Origin: Scytonema hofmannii PCC 7110
Lineage (GTDB): Bacteria > Cyanobacteriota > Cyanobacteriia > Cyanobacteriales > Nostocaceae
Assembly (NCBI RefSeq): GCF_000346485.2
Contig: NZ_KQ976355.1
Location: 186,001 to 250,000, forward strand
Length of the DNA stretch: 64,000 nt
Direction: 5' to 3'
Of the stretch, positions 8,336 through 17,891 are shown piece after piece; position 1 is the stretch's first letter; each line of letters opens with the position of its first letter. Under the pieces are notes generated by a model. That model worked only from the letters and a program-made list of their open reading frames with translations. It made no database searches and was not told where the DNA came from. The position numbers and the translations under genes are program-made.

Positions 8336-8579
8336 GAATGCATACTCGCGTACTCTGCCCCACTTTACTAACTGTTGGTTGGAAGAGCCTAAGTTTTCAG
8401 GTCAATTGGCGAAAGGCTTATGAGGCAACAGTTTGAGAAAAAGGCGTTGCTTTTGGGGTACAGAAGTCAAAAATGCGCTGACCGACTTGACTCTCTACCT
8501 GGCTAGAGATTTTAGTATAGCTTTAGTTTGTCAAGAACTAATGAATCGACAGAACAAACATGGAGAGTAAAAAAAGAAT

Positions 8580-8699
8580 ATGAGTACACCTACAAAGATA
8601 GTATTTACCGGAGTCTTAGCTAGTTTCGCATTGCTAACATTTGCAGCGAGTCCTACCTTAGCACAGAACCGAGCATTCGTTAATGCGCGATCGCCTTAA
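8580..8699 (+). pseudogene. signal-peptide remnant of a secreted protein
   Basis: A 39-codon frame reads MSTPTKIVFTGVLASFALLT, then a clear cleavage site (PTLAQ) and about ten more residues before a stop inside a HIP1-like GCGATCGC sequence. It looks like the export signal of a lost gene that was cut off by a rearrangement. A functional micropeptide is possible but not supported. Confidence 0.4.
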
Positions 8700-8756
8700 C
8701 TTGTCACCAATGACTGTTAGCAGACATTTGGATAAATCCAAGAATTTTATATTAAC

Positions 8757-8776
8757 ATATCATTATTTGCTGATAT
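8757..8776 (+). promoter_or_regulatory. palindromic operator candidate before APC-type ATPase
   Basis: ATATCA (8757-8762) and TGATAT (8771-8776) with an 8-nt spacer lie 31 bases before the ATPase start. The half sites and spacing match the site at 5321. Confidence 0.5.
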
Positions 8777-8807
8777 TATGCTAAATTAGCAGCTAAGGGG
8801 TGATGCT

Positions 8808-10769
8808 ATGACTGAACGAGATGAGCGTGAAGAACTCCAGGCGCAGTCAATTGAAGACCACGACGATGACGATTTGGATGAGGTCGAAGGCTTTTCTGGA
8901 CCGTGGTACACCTTTCCACCGATTCGCAATGCGCTAATTGCAGGGGCACTTTTGGTGACTGGCTGGCTCGTGAGTCAGTTCAATGTTCCGATCTATGTTC
9001 CCAATAGCATCTTTGGGCTTGCTATTTTGATTGGTGCTTATTACTGGGCGCGGGAAGGTTGGGAAGAATTCATTGAGGAGCGCGAAGTTGGTATTGAAGC
9101 GCTGATGGCTTTTGCCACACTAGGGGCGGTCATCTTAGAGCAATGGTTTGAAGCAGCATTCCTAGTGTTTCTTTATGCTGGAGCGGAGTCGATCGAAGAA
9201 TACACCTTTGCCCGGACTCGCACCGCCATTCGCGCTCTTCTAGACTTAGTACCAGAAACCGCCGCTCTTTTGACGGACACGGGAGAAGTGCGGATTCCTG
9301 CGAAGGAACTCAAGATTGACAACGTGTTTCTGGTACGTCCCGGTGAACGCATTCCGACTGATGGTGAGATTGTCGAGGGAGCCAGCAGCATTGATGAGGC
9401 GGCGGTGACGGGTGAGTCGGTTCCAGTTGAGAAAGCAGTTGGTGACAAAGTTTTTGCTGGAACGATTAATACAACCGGAGTCCTCAAAGTTCGGGCGACG
9501 ACAAGCTTTGCCTCCAACTCCCTACAAAAAATCATTCAAACGGTTGAAGAAGCCCAGGGTGTCAAATCAAGTGCTCAACGCTGGATTGACCGCTTTGGAC
9601 GCCGCTATAGCCCCAGCGTCCTAGTTGTTGCACTTCTGTTGGTAGTTATTCCTTTCCTCATTAAAGCCAACTTCACTACCTGGGCAGTTCGTGCGGTAGT
9701 CCTGCTCGTTGCGGCTGCTCCCTGTGCATTAGTGATTTCTACTCCTGTTGCAATCTCTGCGGCGATTGGACGATCCGGTCGGGAAGGCGTGTTGATCAAA
9801 GGAGGCATTCATCTGGAGAACCTGGCAAAGGTTCGAGTTGTGGCGTTTGACAAGACAGGGACACTCACTCGTGGCAAACCCGTTGTCACCAATGTCCTTT
9901 CGACCACGAATGAAACTGCCTCACTGATGCGTAGTGCCGCCAGCATTGAGCATCTGAGTGAACATCCGCTTGCCAAAGCCATTGTCGAGAAAGCGCAGGC
10001 AGAAGGCGTTACCATTACAGATGTGCAGAACTTTCAGTCACTCACGGGCGCAGGCGCGAAAGCCGACATTGAAGGGCAGACGATTTATGTGGGCAGTCCT
10101 GGGCTATTTCGGCAACTGGGTGTTCCCTTAGAAAGGTTGGAACCCGAAATTGAGCGTTTGCAAGCAGAGGGAAAGACAGTTGTTCTGACTGGAACAAAAG
10201 ACCGCATTCAGGGCTTATTTGCCATTCGTGACGAACCCCGTCCAGAAGCTAAACGTGCGATTCAACAACTGCATAAGATGCAGGTCAAGGTGGCAATGCT
10301 GACGGGAGATAATGCCCGCACAGCTAAAGCGATCGCGGCTGAATTAGGCATTGACGAAGTTCGAGCTGACCTCAAACCCGAGGACAAGGTGAAAGCCATT
10401 CAAGAACTAGAACAGCAGTATGGTCCGGTTGCGATGACAGGAGACGGCATTAATGACGCTCCGGCACTGGCAACCGCAACCGTTGGTTTAGCGATGGGGA
10501 CAGCCGGGACAGATGCAGCGATTGAAGCTGCCGATATTGCGCTCATGGGAGATGACCCCAGTCGGGTTGCTTATGCTTTGAAACTTGCCAAAGCTAGCCA
10601 ACAGATTAGCTTTCAAAACATTGTGTTTTCAATTTTGGTGTTGGCGGTTTTGATTCCCGGTGCGCTGCTTGGTCTATTGGGAATTACGGCTGCTGTGTTT
10701 GCTCACGAGGCGAGTGAACTTTTAGCGATCGCCAATGGCTTACGGATTACCCGTAAAAGATTGGCATAG
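8808..10769 (+). CDS. P1B-type metal ATPase with APC motif and acidic N-terminus
   Basis: The 653-residue pump has no HMA domain; its N-terminus is acidic (DHDDDDLDEVE). Order seen: membrane helices, actuator TGESVPVEK, the membrane metal site APC (Ala304-Pro-Cys306 in AAAPCALVISTP) in place of CPC or SPC, DKTGTLT (Asp348), SEHPLA, GDGINDAPAL, and a last helix pair with HEASELLAIANG. The HE motif late in the protein recalls P1B-4 pumps (HEGGT/HEGST), but CPC-to-APC is unusual. lspA follows after 125 bases, as in pbrA-pbrC lead-resistance operons. The metal is not determined; Zn, Cd, Pb or Co are possible. Confidence 0.82.
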   Translation: MTERDEREELQAQSIEDHDDDDLDEVEGFSGPWYTFPPIRNALIAGALLVTGWLVSQFNVPIYVPNSIFGLAILIGAYYWAREGWEEFIEEREVGIEALMAFATLGAVILEQWFEAAFLVFLYAGAESIEEYTFARTRTAIRALLDLVPETAALLTDTGEVRIPAKELKIDNVFLVRPGERIPTDGEIVEGASSIDEAAVTGESVPVEKAVGDKVFAGTINTTGVLKVRATTSFASNSLQKIIQTVEEAQGVKSSAQRWIDRFGRRYSPSVLVVALLLVVIPFLIKANFTTWAVRAVVLLVAAAPCALVISTPVAISAAIGRSGREGVLIKGGIHLENLAKVRVVAFDKTGTLTRGKPVVTNVLSTTNETASLMRSAASIEHLSEHPLAKAIVEKAQAEGVTITDVQNFQSLTGAGAKADIEGQTIYVGSPGLFRQLGVPLERLEPEIERLQAEGKTVVLTGTKDRIQGLFAIRDEPRPEAKRAIQQLHKMQVKVAMLTGDNARTAKAIAAELGIDEVRADLKPEDKVKAIQELEQQYGPVAMTGDGINDAPALATATVGLAMGTAGTDAAIEAADIALMGDDPSRVAYALKLAKASQQISFQNIVFSILVLAVLIPGALLGLLGITAAVFAHEASELLAIANGLRITRKRLA

Positions 10770-10894
10770 AGACCACAGAACTTGCAGGAACTGTCAGACG
10801 TTGTGTGCAGCTTTACCAGAGATTATAAAACCTTGGAGCCTGCAAGCCTTTGCCAACACAAAATTAGTACTCACAATCAAACCCTTAGATATCC

Positions 10895-11371
10895 ATGCCT
10901 CTAATCGCTGCCACATTCACCCTAACCCTTTTCATAACCTGGGTTGCACGTCTTTGGATTGAGCGTCACTTAAGCTTCGGTGTCCCAATCTCTTTAATTG
11001 GAAACCTTCTTCAACTGACACGGGAAGAAAATACAGGAGTCGCATTCGGTTTCTTAAAAGGCTCCCCAATTGTTCCCTGGCTCAGTCTGTTAGCCCTTAT
11101 CGTCCTCCTCTACTTCAGACAGATTTTAGGAAATTATCCTACAAGTAAGATTGCACTTGGACTGAGTGTCGGTGGCGGACTTGCAAATTTACTTGACCGC
11201 GTAGGAGATGGAAGTGTAACTGACTACATTGATTTTGGAATTGGAGCTTGGCGCTATCCCACTTTTAACCTACCTGACATTGCAATTTCGATTGGGCTTG
11301 GACTCGTTTTATGGAGGGCTTTGAAAGGTTCAAAACCAAAACGCTGTATCTCTCGAAACATCCGAAGGTAA
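10895..11371 (+). CDS. lspA: signal peptidase II (LspA), metal-operon type
   Basis: The 158-residue product with four membrane helices is the aspartyl protease that cleaves prolipoprotein signal peptides. Conserved boxes are seen in order: TREENTGVAFGFL, GGGLANLLDRVGDGSVTDYID (first catalytic Asp in NLLDR) and FNLPDIAIS (second catalytic Asp). Cyanobacteria usually carry a housekeeping lspA elsewhere; an extra copy directly downstream of a metal ATPase resembles pbrC in lead-resistance operons. It may mature metal-binding lipoproteins such as that at 37.9 kb; this link is inference. Confidence 0.85.
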   Translation: MPLIAATFTLTLFITWVARLWIERHLSFGVPISLIGNLLQLTREENTGVAFGFLKGSPIVPWLSLLALIVLLYFRQILGNYPTSKIALGLSVGGGLANLLDRVGDGSVTDYIDFGIGAWRYPTFNLPDIAISIGLGLVLWRALKGSKPKRCISRNIRR

Positions 11372-11396
11372 CTGGTATGCAATCAGGAGCACTCCC

Positions 11397-12138
11397 ATGA
11401 CTCAAGATATATTCGATCTCGCTGGACCTCAAGAAAACTCTATTGTCGGCAGCTTAATTGATTTAAGAAACGATCTATTAGGATTCTTAACCCGGTGTGC
11501 CCGTGAATATGCCGACATTGTGCCAATGCGTCTGGGCTTAACACCTGCTTGCTTCATCACCAATCCCGACTACATTGAGCAGGTGCTGAGAGACCGAGAG
11601 AAATTCATCAAGAGCCGGGGATTTCGGATTTTGAAAACCCTGCTAGGTGAAGAGCTGCTCACAGATGAAGGCAACTCTTGGCTGTGGCAGCGGCGTTTAG
11701 CTCAACCTGTGTTCCATCAATCTCGCATTCAAGGCTATGGCAAGGTGATGGTGAACTACGCCGAGCGCATTGCCCCCTTGGGGACTACATTGTGCCCGCC
11801 GGAACGGTCGTCATGATCAGCCAGTGGGTGATGCACCGCAGTCCCAAGTACTTCGAGAATCCAGAAACCTTTCACCCGGAACGCTGGGCGGAGGGGAGGA
11901 TTTGGAGAAAAACCTGCCCAGAGGCGTGTACATTCCCTTTGGCGATGATCCGCTTATCTGTATCGGTAAAGGGTTTGCATTGATGGAAGCAGTTTTGTTG
12001 CTGGCGACGATCGCCCAACGGTTCCAACTGGATGTGATACCAAGCTGCCCCATTATCCCCCAGGCATCCATCACACTCCGTCCAGAGTGCGGCATCAAAG
12101 TGCGACTGCGATCGCTGAATCTTCAACCTCAAGCCTAA
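11397..12138 (+). pseudogene. cytochrome P450, internally deleted and frameshifted
   Basis: The first frame (from ATG 11397) encodes a P450 N-terminus through LLGEELLTDEGNSWLWQRRL, a typical C-helix region with WxxxR. Near 11778 it jumps to the C-terminal third in another frame (YIVPAGTVVMISQWVMHRSP, then FHPERWAEG). After one more frameshift come FGDDPLICIGKGFAL, the heme-binding loop with its Cys, and a normal C-terminus. The central part with the I-helix and the ExxR motif, probably more than 200 residues, is missing. The gene is dead. Confidence 0.85.
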
Positions 12139-12244
12139 AATCTTCCGTTTCATTTGCATCTGCCAGCAAGTAAGCTATGAAAGTACAGAAATATGTTGGA
12201 CGAAACAATTTTCCAAATTATCTTTAATTGGATGGAAACTCGTT

Positions 12245-12364
12245 ATGAACGACAAAGCCGTCGATGCGACTCCGCTCCAGAAGCGTCGCGTTCTGTTTCA
12301 GGTTTTGGGACTGAATCTGCTACTGTCACTTTCGCTGGCTGTAACCGGCGTACTCAGGATTTAA
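12245..12364 (+). pseudogene. possible N-terminal fragment of a cation transporter
   Basis: A 39-codon frame starts with MNDKAVDATPLQKRRVLFQV and the hydrophobic LGLNLLLSLSLAVTGVL, which resembles the first helix of CDF-type cation transporters, and then stops. No continuation is seen in other frames. It may be another scrap of the transporter duplications in this region. The identification is weak. Confidence 0.35.
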
Positions 12365-12435
12365 TACAATTTCTGCTTGCTTGTTGCCGCTCTCCGAAAA
12401 GAGCGGCGTAATGCTCGATCTCCAAGAGGCAGACG

Positions 12436-13110
12436 TTAGATATTTAGTCGAAGTTTACGCTGTACTACCGAAGTTACGCCTAAGATGCTAAAGACTAGTA
12501 GACCCAAAGTAAAAGAGGGTTCAGGAACGGCAGTTGGTTTGGAAACGGTGGTAAAACTACTTACCCGGATTGGTCCATCTTGATCGGCTGGTGGGGGCGG
12601 TGCTGGTGGAATGATCCCACTACCAGGGGTTAGATCGGGCTGGGTTTTGAATTGAGTGAAAAACACGGTCTCGTTCGGTATTATGCCACCACTAAACGTA
12701 ATGACGCTATCTGTGACGGTAATGTCTGTAAAGATATCCACCAGACCAGGGACATTAGAGAAACCTATCTTCCCATCGCCATCTACATCTCCCCATTGCA
12801 CCGACTCATTATCAAACGGTGGAGTAGAATCCGGATTACTATAAAATAGCGTTTCTAATTTATAGATGAAGCTTCCGAAATTCTGCCCGGTGGCGTTTAG
12901 CAAGTTGTTACTTATATTTGGGATACCAAATTCTACAATTACACCGGGTTGAAATTCTGGTCCAAGCGTTCTCGTTTCTATTAAGTCTTCATTCGGCGTC
13001 GTCACGATGGGTTCTACCAAGATAGTGGCACTCGCTGGTGTCAAAGACAAAAGACTAATTCCTGCTGCTCCTAGAACAGAAAATGCTACTTTGGTCGCTA
13101 TTTTAGTCAT
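12436..13110 (-). CDS. PEP-CTERM anchored secreted protein
   Basis: The 224-residue product has a signal peptide (GAAGISLLSLTPASA), a beta-rich extracellular part with a short Ca-binding-like loop GDVDGDGKIG, a Pro-rich stretch (PPAPPPP), and a C-terminal sorting signal: VPEPS, a hydrophobic helix and a basic tail (VVQRKLRLN). Such proteins are handled by exosortase and delivered to the cell surface or sheath. Function beyond that is not visible. It is convergent with the transporter fragment and has a long AT-rich upstream region. Confidence 0.8.
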   Translation of the reverse strand: MTKIATKVAFSVLGAAGISLLSLTPASATILVEPIVTTPNEDLIETRTLGPEFQPGVIVEFGIPNISNNLLNATGQNFGSFIYKLETLFYSNPDSTPPFDNESVQWGDVDGDGKIGFSNVPGLVDIFTDITVTDSVITFSGGIIPNETVFFTQFKTQPDLTPGSGIIPPAPPPPADQDGPIRVSSFTTVSKPTAVPEPSFTLGLLVFSILGVTSVVQRKLRLNI

Positions 13111-13670
13111 GCTTAGTTCTCTGCTGTCTTTATGTTTACTTTATGAACCAACTCTAAAACGTTTGAAACAATAATGTTTTAGGTTTCATTTAGTAGATGG
13201 AACCATAAAACTTTGAGAATTAAACTAAAACACAATAAACAATAAACCCCTAAAAAAAGTTTGCAATAACAGTTTATGAGATGTAAAAAGCGTTTACAAT
13301 GCTCTATCTTTTGCTAAACTTATTATTTTTTTATATTTCGTTTGTGCTGAACGTAATTACTTAAGATAAGTTGATATAAAAATTGGCATAAAATATTAAT
13401 ATGATTGTTGCTTTTGCAACTCACTAACCTGTTGTTTGACTAAGAGATTATTTATGAAATAAAGCGATTATGCAAGCGTTCTCAATGCGCGTTCAGTGTC
13501 GCAGCATGAGTCACGACATTGCAGCATAAACTATTGCTTCGCGCTCATTCTAGAACACCGATTCAGTAATAAAAATCAGGGAGAAAGGGCAGTAAAAAAA
13601 CGAAAACAAGAGGAAGTCAATGAGAGCAAGTATATTCAGTAACTTTTGTTTATTAACACCTACTAAGCGA
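13111..13670. other. intergenic stretch without recognised gene
   Basis: AT-rich sequence separates the PEP-CTERM gene start from the VKOR stop. The first 200 bases probably contain the PEP-CTERM promoter (minus strand). I see no convincing frame, RNA or terminator. Confidence 0.4.
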
Positions 13671-14606
13671 TTAGTGTCCGGGAAGTGGAGAATTCTGAAA
13701 GTTACGAGATCCTTTGTAGCCAGATAAATCCGCAAGCTCCTGCAAGGTTTTCTCGCCTTGGTAGAACTTGCCGTTAATTTCCCAAGTGGGAAAGCCTTGA
13801 ATATTGGCAGCTTGGCAAAGGTCTGGACGACCGTTTTTGCCTTTAGGATCGCACTCAACGTAATTCAATTGACTAACCGCTTCTTTACCAAAGAGTTGCT
13901 TTTGGTTTTGACAGTGGGGACACCAGAAGGCTCCATACATTTTGGCTCCCACCAGCTTCAGATGCTGCACTAGAGCGATTTCAGCTGCACCAGAGATAGT
14001 CGTAATCGGATAACCCGCTTCTACTGAACCAGATTGAGTCGTGGCGGTGGGGTTATTGACGTTGGCATAGACACCTACAGTACCAACTAGGGTGATTATT
14101 CCTACCACAATCGTAGTGAAAAATAGTTGTCCAATGTCCTCCCAATTGCGACCTATTAGTGTTAGGACAAATAAGCTGAGTGAGAAAACAGCAGAAGCGA
14201 TGCAGTAGACACAAAGCGATTTGATTTCAAAAGCCATCAAATACATCAAATAGCCGCTGAAAATCATCATTGCCGTCGCACCTACCAACAGCAGCAGCCA
14301 AGTCCAGTTCTCCAGCTTTGAGCGCAATTTGTTCTTAGTCTCAGGCTGAGTCAACCAAGGAGCCACTGCCATTACACTCATATTGGTGTAAGCTAAAAAA
14401 CCAAATAGTGCCAGAGGCAAACCAAAAACTGTGGCATATGGACTGGAAAGTACGCGATCGCAATCACTAACGGGACAGGCTGCCGATCCTCCCGCTAGCT
14501 TAACTACAGTTAAATAGGCGGTGATCGCAGCACCCAAGCTGGCGATTGCTGCGATCGCAAACCGAGACCAACGGTAAATCCAGGGAATTGGACGTTTGCG
14601 TTTCAT
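13671..14606 (-). CDS. VKOR-thioredoxin fusion (disulfide-bond formation)
   Basis: The 311-residue fusion has an N-terminal VKOR membrane domain with the loop cysteines ACPVSDCDRVL, the FGLPLALFG helix and the active-site CVYC (ending SLCVYCIAS). A C-terminal thioredoxin-like domain follows with CPHC in GAFWCPHCQNQK and a cis-Pro region GFPTWE. Such fusions use quinone to reoxidise a DsbA-like partner and form disulfides in the lumen or periplasm. It follows sqr on the same strand after about 130 bases. A broken VKOR copy lies on the opposite strand at 16565. Confidence 0.85.
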   Translation of the reverse strand: MKRKRPIPWIYRWSRFAIAAIASLGAAITAYLTVVKLAGGSAACPVSDCDRVLSSPYATVFGLPLALFGFLAYTNMSVMAVAPWLTQPETKNKLRSKLENWTWLLLLVGATAMMIFSGYLMYLMAFEIKSLCVYCIASAVFSLSLFVLTLIGRNWEDIGQLFFTTIVVGIITLVGTVGVYANVNNPTATTQSGSVEAGYPITTISGAAEIALVQHLKLVGAKMYGAFWCPHCQNQKQLFGKEAVSQLNYVECDPKGKNGRPDLCQAANIQGFPTWEINGKFYQGEKTLQELADLSGYKGSRNFQNSPLPGH

Positions 14607-14735
14607 AAAAAAACTTGCAATCTAAATGTAAATAAACAAAATTGTTCCACGTAAAGCCCCTACTCGACTTTGCCAACACTATTAGTAATAGACCAGAAAG
14701 TTACGCTATCCAATAGGTCGAATTATCTGATAAAT

Positions 14736-16025
14736 TCAAGAGCCAATTCCTAACAACTTTCCTTCAAAAGGTTGACCTTTCAACATTCTATTCCAGTAGA
14801 TATAGGGGAAGCCATATTTTTTTAGCAGCCACATACTGTACCTCTCTTTAGTTGGATCGATCGGAAATGTGGGATAAAGCTTGTTGTCATAACCAAATTC
14901 GGCAAGTACTACCTTGCCGTATCCTGTAGTTATTGGACAGCAAGTATAGCCGTTGTATTTTTGGTCGAGGTTTTTTGAGTTCATTAAAGTCAGTAAGTTA
15001 TTAACAACAACTGGCGCTTGTTTTCTCACAGCAGCCGCTGTTTTTGATGTCGGAAGACTCGCCGCGTCACCCAAGCTAAAAACGTTGGGGTAAACATTGT
15101 GCTGTAGTGTGTGTTTGTTTACATTAACCCAGCCTTGACCAGCTCCATCAAGTACAGCTAATTTGCTCTGTTTTATAAAGTCAGGTGCGCTCATAGGTGG
15201 CGTAACATGGAGTAAGTCGTATTGGATAGCTACTTCTTCGACACCCGAATCCGTTGATACATCAAAAATCGCTGTTTTAGTATCAGCTTTGATTTCTTTG
15301 AGATTGTGTTTGTATCTCACGTCTATCTGTTTACGCTCTACTACAGAAAGCAATGTTTCCGCGAATTCTTTTACACTGAAAATTACCTTCATAGCTGTGC
15401 AAAACATGACTTTTGACTGATGACGAACCCCTTGTTTCCTAAAGGCATCATCAGCCAAATACATAATCTTCAGTGGCGCTCCTCCACATTTAACCGGAGT
15501 ATTAGGGTAAGTGAATATAGCATTACCGCCTTTGAAGTTCTTGATGACTTCCCAGGTGTAAGGGGCGTATTGATAAGCATAATTACTGCAAACGCCATCT
15601 TGCCCAATTGTTTCTTTTAGCCCTTTAATTAAATGCCAATCAATTTGAAGACCTGGAGCTAAAACCAGATATTCATAACAAATACGTTTTCCCTCCCTAG
15701 TAATTACTATATTGTTGTCCGGGTCTAAGTGAGCTACAGAGTCTTTGAGCCAAGTAGCACCATCAGGGATATAGTTTTTTTCATCCCTAACTGTATCCTC
15801 AACTTTGTAAACACCGCCGCCAACTAGTGTCCAAGCTGGTTGGTAGTAGTGCTTGTCTCTTGGTTCAATAATGGCAACATCAAGCTGCTTATTTTTTTTC
15901 AGCAGTTGTGCGGCGACTGTGATGCCTGCGGCTCCACCCCCGACGACTACAACTTGGTGCTGCACGCTCACTGTATCACTTGGAATGGCTGATTCGCAAT
16001 CTACTGTCTTAACTAGCACAGACAT
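14736..16025 (-). CDS. sqr: sulfide:quinone oxidoreductase
   Basis: The 429-residue flavoprotein has an N-terminal extension of about 22 residues and then the FAD dinucleotide motif VVVVGGGAAGITVAAQL, the IEPRDKHYYQPAWTLVGGG segment, a redox CGGAP (KCGGAPLKIMYL) and the C-terminal GYGKVVLAEF. This pattern fits type II SQR, which oxidises sulfide to persulfide or polysulfide and passes electrons to quinone. A GAGGGAG ribosome site precedes ATG 16025. It lies just after a broken persulfide dioxygenase and before VKOR on the same strand, and cysK is nearby. Confidence 0.88.
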   Translation of the reverse strand: MSVLVKTVDCESAIPSDTVSVQHQVVVVGGGAAGITVAAQLLKKNKQLDVAIIEPRDKHYYQPAWTLVGGGVYKVEDTVRDEKNYIPDGATWLKDSVAHLDPDNNIVITREGKRICYEYLVLAPGLQIDWHLIKGLKETIGQDGVCSNYAYQYAPYTWEVIKNFKGGNAIFTYPNTPVKCGGAPLKIMYLADDAFRKQGVRHQSKVMFCTAMKVIFSVKEFAETLLSVVERKQIDVRYKHNLKEIKADTKTAIFDVSTDSGVEEVAIQYDLLHVTPPMSAPDFIKQSKLAVLDGAGQGWVNVNKHTLQHNVYPNVFSLGDAASLPTSKTAAAVRKQAPVVVNNLLTLMNSKNLDQKYNGYTCCPITTGYGKVVLAEFGYDNKLYPTFPIDPTKERYSMWLLKKYGFPYIYWNRMLKGQPFEGKLLGIGS

Positions 16026-16075
16026 GATACTTTTGTCTCCCTCACAAGCTATAAACGAAATATTGAGCTAAAGGT

Positions 16076-16478
16076 TTAACGAGGGGAAGCTAAGTTACCG
16101 CAATGCTTGTTAGCAGGAACGGCTTCCATCATTTTTTTGGGTTCCGGTAGATCCAAGTTGGTCATAAGCTCAATGAAGCTAGCGCGATCGTGTAGACGCA
16201 GAGCGGCTTTCCTAGGTAGCGTCTTTGAAGGAGATTCGCGTCCAGCAAATCGCGAATTCCATCGCTTCTCTTCCCCAATTGTAGATAGTATGACCTCGAT
16301 AATCGTGACTGGGATATACAAGAGTTTCGTCTGGTAATGTAAACAGCCGTTGTGTCACCGAGTCATACAGAATTCCCGCATCACCGTCTTGAAAATCTGT
16401 CCGTCCACAGCCTCGGATAAACATCCTCAAAAGAGTTTGACCTTGAGATGAGCAGTTTGAGACATGGCATTTATTCAC
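16076..16478 (-). pseudogene. ETHE1-like persulfide dioxygenase, truncated and frameshifted
   Basis: The metallo-beta-lactamase fold C-terminal half is visible in two frames. The first has FIRGCGRTDFQDGDAGILYD and LPDETLVYPSHDYRGHT (metal His in HDY). After a frameshift near 16290 the second has STIGEEKRWNSRF and NLDLPEPKKMMEAVPANKHC, the ETHE1 C-terminal signature. The N-terminal half with HxHxDH is missing. It lies directly upstream of sqr, so an original persulfide dioxygenase-sqr pair for sulfide oxidation has lost its second step. Confidence 0.8.
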
Positions 16479-16503
16479 GCTTATTTCTGTGCTAATATCC
16501 TAT

Positions 16504-16525
16504 CATATCAGCCATGCCTGATATG
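16504..16525. promoter_or_regulatory. palindromic operator candidate
   Basis: CATATCAG (16504-16511), CCATGC, CTGATATG (16518-16525) is a perfect 8-bp inverted repeat between the ETHE1-like remnant (minus) and the VKOR remnant (plus). It matches the half sites beside the CmtR-like sensors, so the sulfide cluster may once have shared that control. Confidence 0.5.
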
Positions 16526-16564
16526 TCAAAAGCTAAAAATAAATATCGAGCTTTGTAACTGACT

Positions 16565-16857
16565 TTCAGTGGCTATGTGATGTATCTGTTAGCTTTTGAG
16601 ATTAAGGTAGTCTGTGTTTACTGCGTTGCTTTGGTTTTGTTCTCAGCTAGTCGTTTATTCTGGTGCTTGTCGGTCGGGATTGGCAGGACATCGGACAACT
16701 GTTTTTTATTGGGCTTGTAGTGGGAATGATTATGCTGGTAGGCACCCAGGGTGTTAATGCCAGCGTCAAAAACCTTGAGATTGCTAACAGCTCGGTTTCT
16801 GGAGAAGCTTGCTTGCCAATTACACCACTTCAGGGATGGCACAGAGACTTTGACTGA
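16565..16857 (+). pseudogene. VKOR fragment
   Basis: The plus strand reads FSGYVMYLLAFEIKVVCVYC, the VKOR active-site helix, then shifts frame into VGRDWQDIGQLFFIGLVVGM and a linker that aligns with residues of the intact VKOR at 13.7-14.6 kb. N- and C-terminal parts are absent. This is a broken second copy, inverted relative to the intact one. Confidence 0.8.
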
Positions 16858-16949
16858 AGTCGCTCACGCAGGGTCAACTACTATTACTGAGTATCCAATG
16901 ACTATCGAACAGAGCAGTGTGGCAAAAATTTTATCTTAGGAGTTAAATC

Positions 16950-17891
16950 ATGCGGATTGCTAAAGACGTAACAGAACTGATCGGAAGAACTCCTTTAGTG
17001 CATCTCAACAGGATTCCTCAAGCAGAGGGATGTGTTGCAAGAATTGTTGTGAAGCTGGAAGGAATGAACCCTGCTGCTTCGGTGAAAGATCGCATTGGGG
17101 TAAGTATGGTACTCTCAGCAGAGGCGGCGGGGTTGATTGAGCCACAGAAAACAGTTTTAGTGGAGCCTACCTCAGGTAATACGGGGATTGCACTAGCAAT
17201 GGTAGCGGCGGCTCGTGGTTACCGTTTGATTTTAACCATGCCTGAGACGATGAGTTTGGAACGACGCTCCATGCTTCGAGCTTATGGTGCTTCTTTAGAG
17301 TTGACACCAGGGGTTGAGGGAATGCGGGGGGCAATTCGCAAAGCCGAAGAAATTGTGGCAACCACCTCCAATGCTTATATGCTGCAACAGTTTTGCAACC
17401 CAGCCAACCCAAAAATTCACAGAGAAACTACCGCAGAGGAAATTTGGGCAGATACCGATGGGGAAGTAGATATCCTCGTTGCTGGAGTGGGTACTGGTGG
17501 TACGATTACTGGAGTTGCTGAAGTAATTAAAGGACGCAAGCCCAGTTTCAAGGCGATCGCAGTTGAACCCAGCAACAGTCCCGTCCTTGCTGGCGGCAAA
17601 CCAGGAGCGCATAAAATTCAAGGAATTGGTGCTGGATTTATCCCAGAAATTCTCCGTACAGATTTGATTGATGAAGTTATTACAGTCAGCGACGATGAGG
17701 CAATGGCTTTTGGGCGGCGTCTGGCACAAGAAGAAGGATTGTTGTCCGGTATATCCTCTGGTGCTGCTTTGTATGCGGCAATTCAGGTAGGTAAACGACC
17801 AGAAAATGCAGGTTGTTTAATCGTCATGATCCAGCCTTCTTTTGGGGAACGTTACCTGAGTACCGCTATGTTTCAAGAATTGGCAATTTAG
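16950..17891 (+). CDS. cysK: cysteine synthase (O-acetylserine sulfhydrylase)
   Basis: The 313-residue PLP enzyme makes cysteine from O-acetylserine and sulfide. Seen in order: [25 protein letters not shown] with the PLP Lys, the substrate loop [22 protein letters not shown] binding the PLP phosphate, and SGISSGAAL. Length is normal for CysK/CysM. It starts at ATG 16950 after AGGAG. It sits beside the sulfide genes, and extra cysteine synthase copies occur in metal-stress regions where thiol demand is high; this link is inference. Confidence 0.9.
   Translation: MRIAKDVTELIGRTPLVHLNRIPQAEGCVARIVVKLEGMNPAASVKDRIGVSMVLSAEAAGLIEPQKTVLVEPTSGNTGIALAMVAAARGYRLILTMPETMSLERRSMLRAYGASLELTPGVEGMRGAIRKAEEIVATTSNAYMLQQFCNPANPKIHRETTAEEIWADTDGEVDILVAGVGTGGTITGVAEVIKGRKPSFKAIAVEPSNSPVLAGGKPGAHKIQGIGAGFIPEILRTDLIDEVITVSDDEAMAFGRRLAQEEGLLSGISSGAALYAAIQVGKRPENAGCLIVMIQPSFGERYLSTAMFQELAI

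Noticed and set aside
12193-12411. 72-codon plus-strand frame
   Set aside because: Another frame in the same place (12245-12364) encodes a transporter-like helix; this frame has no recognisable feature.
13550-13858. 102-codon minus-strand frame
   Set aside because: Its first part is out of frame inside VKOR and the rest is AT-rich intergenic sequence.
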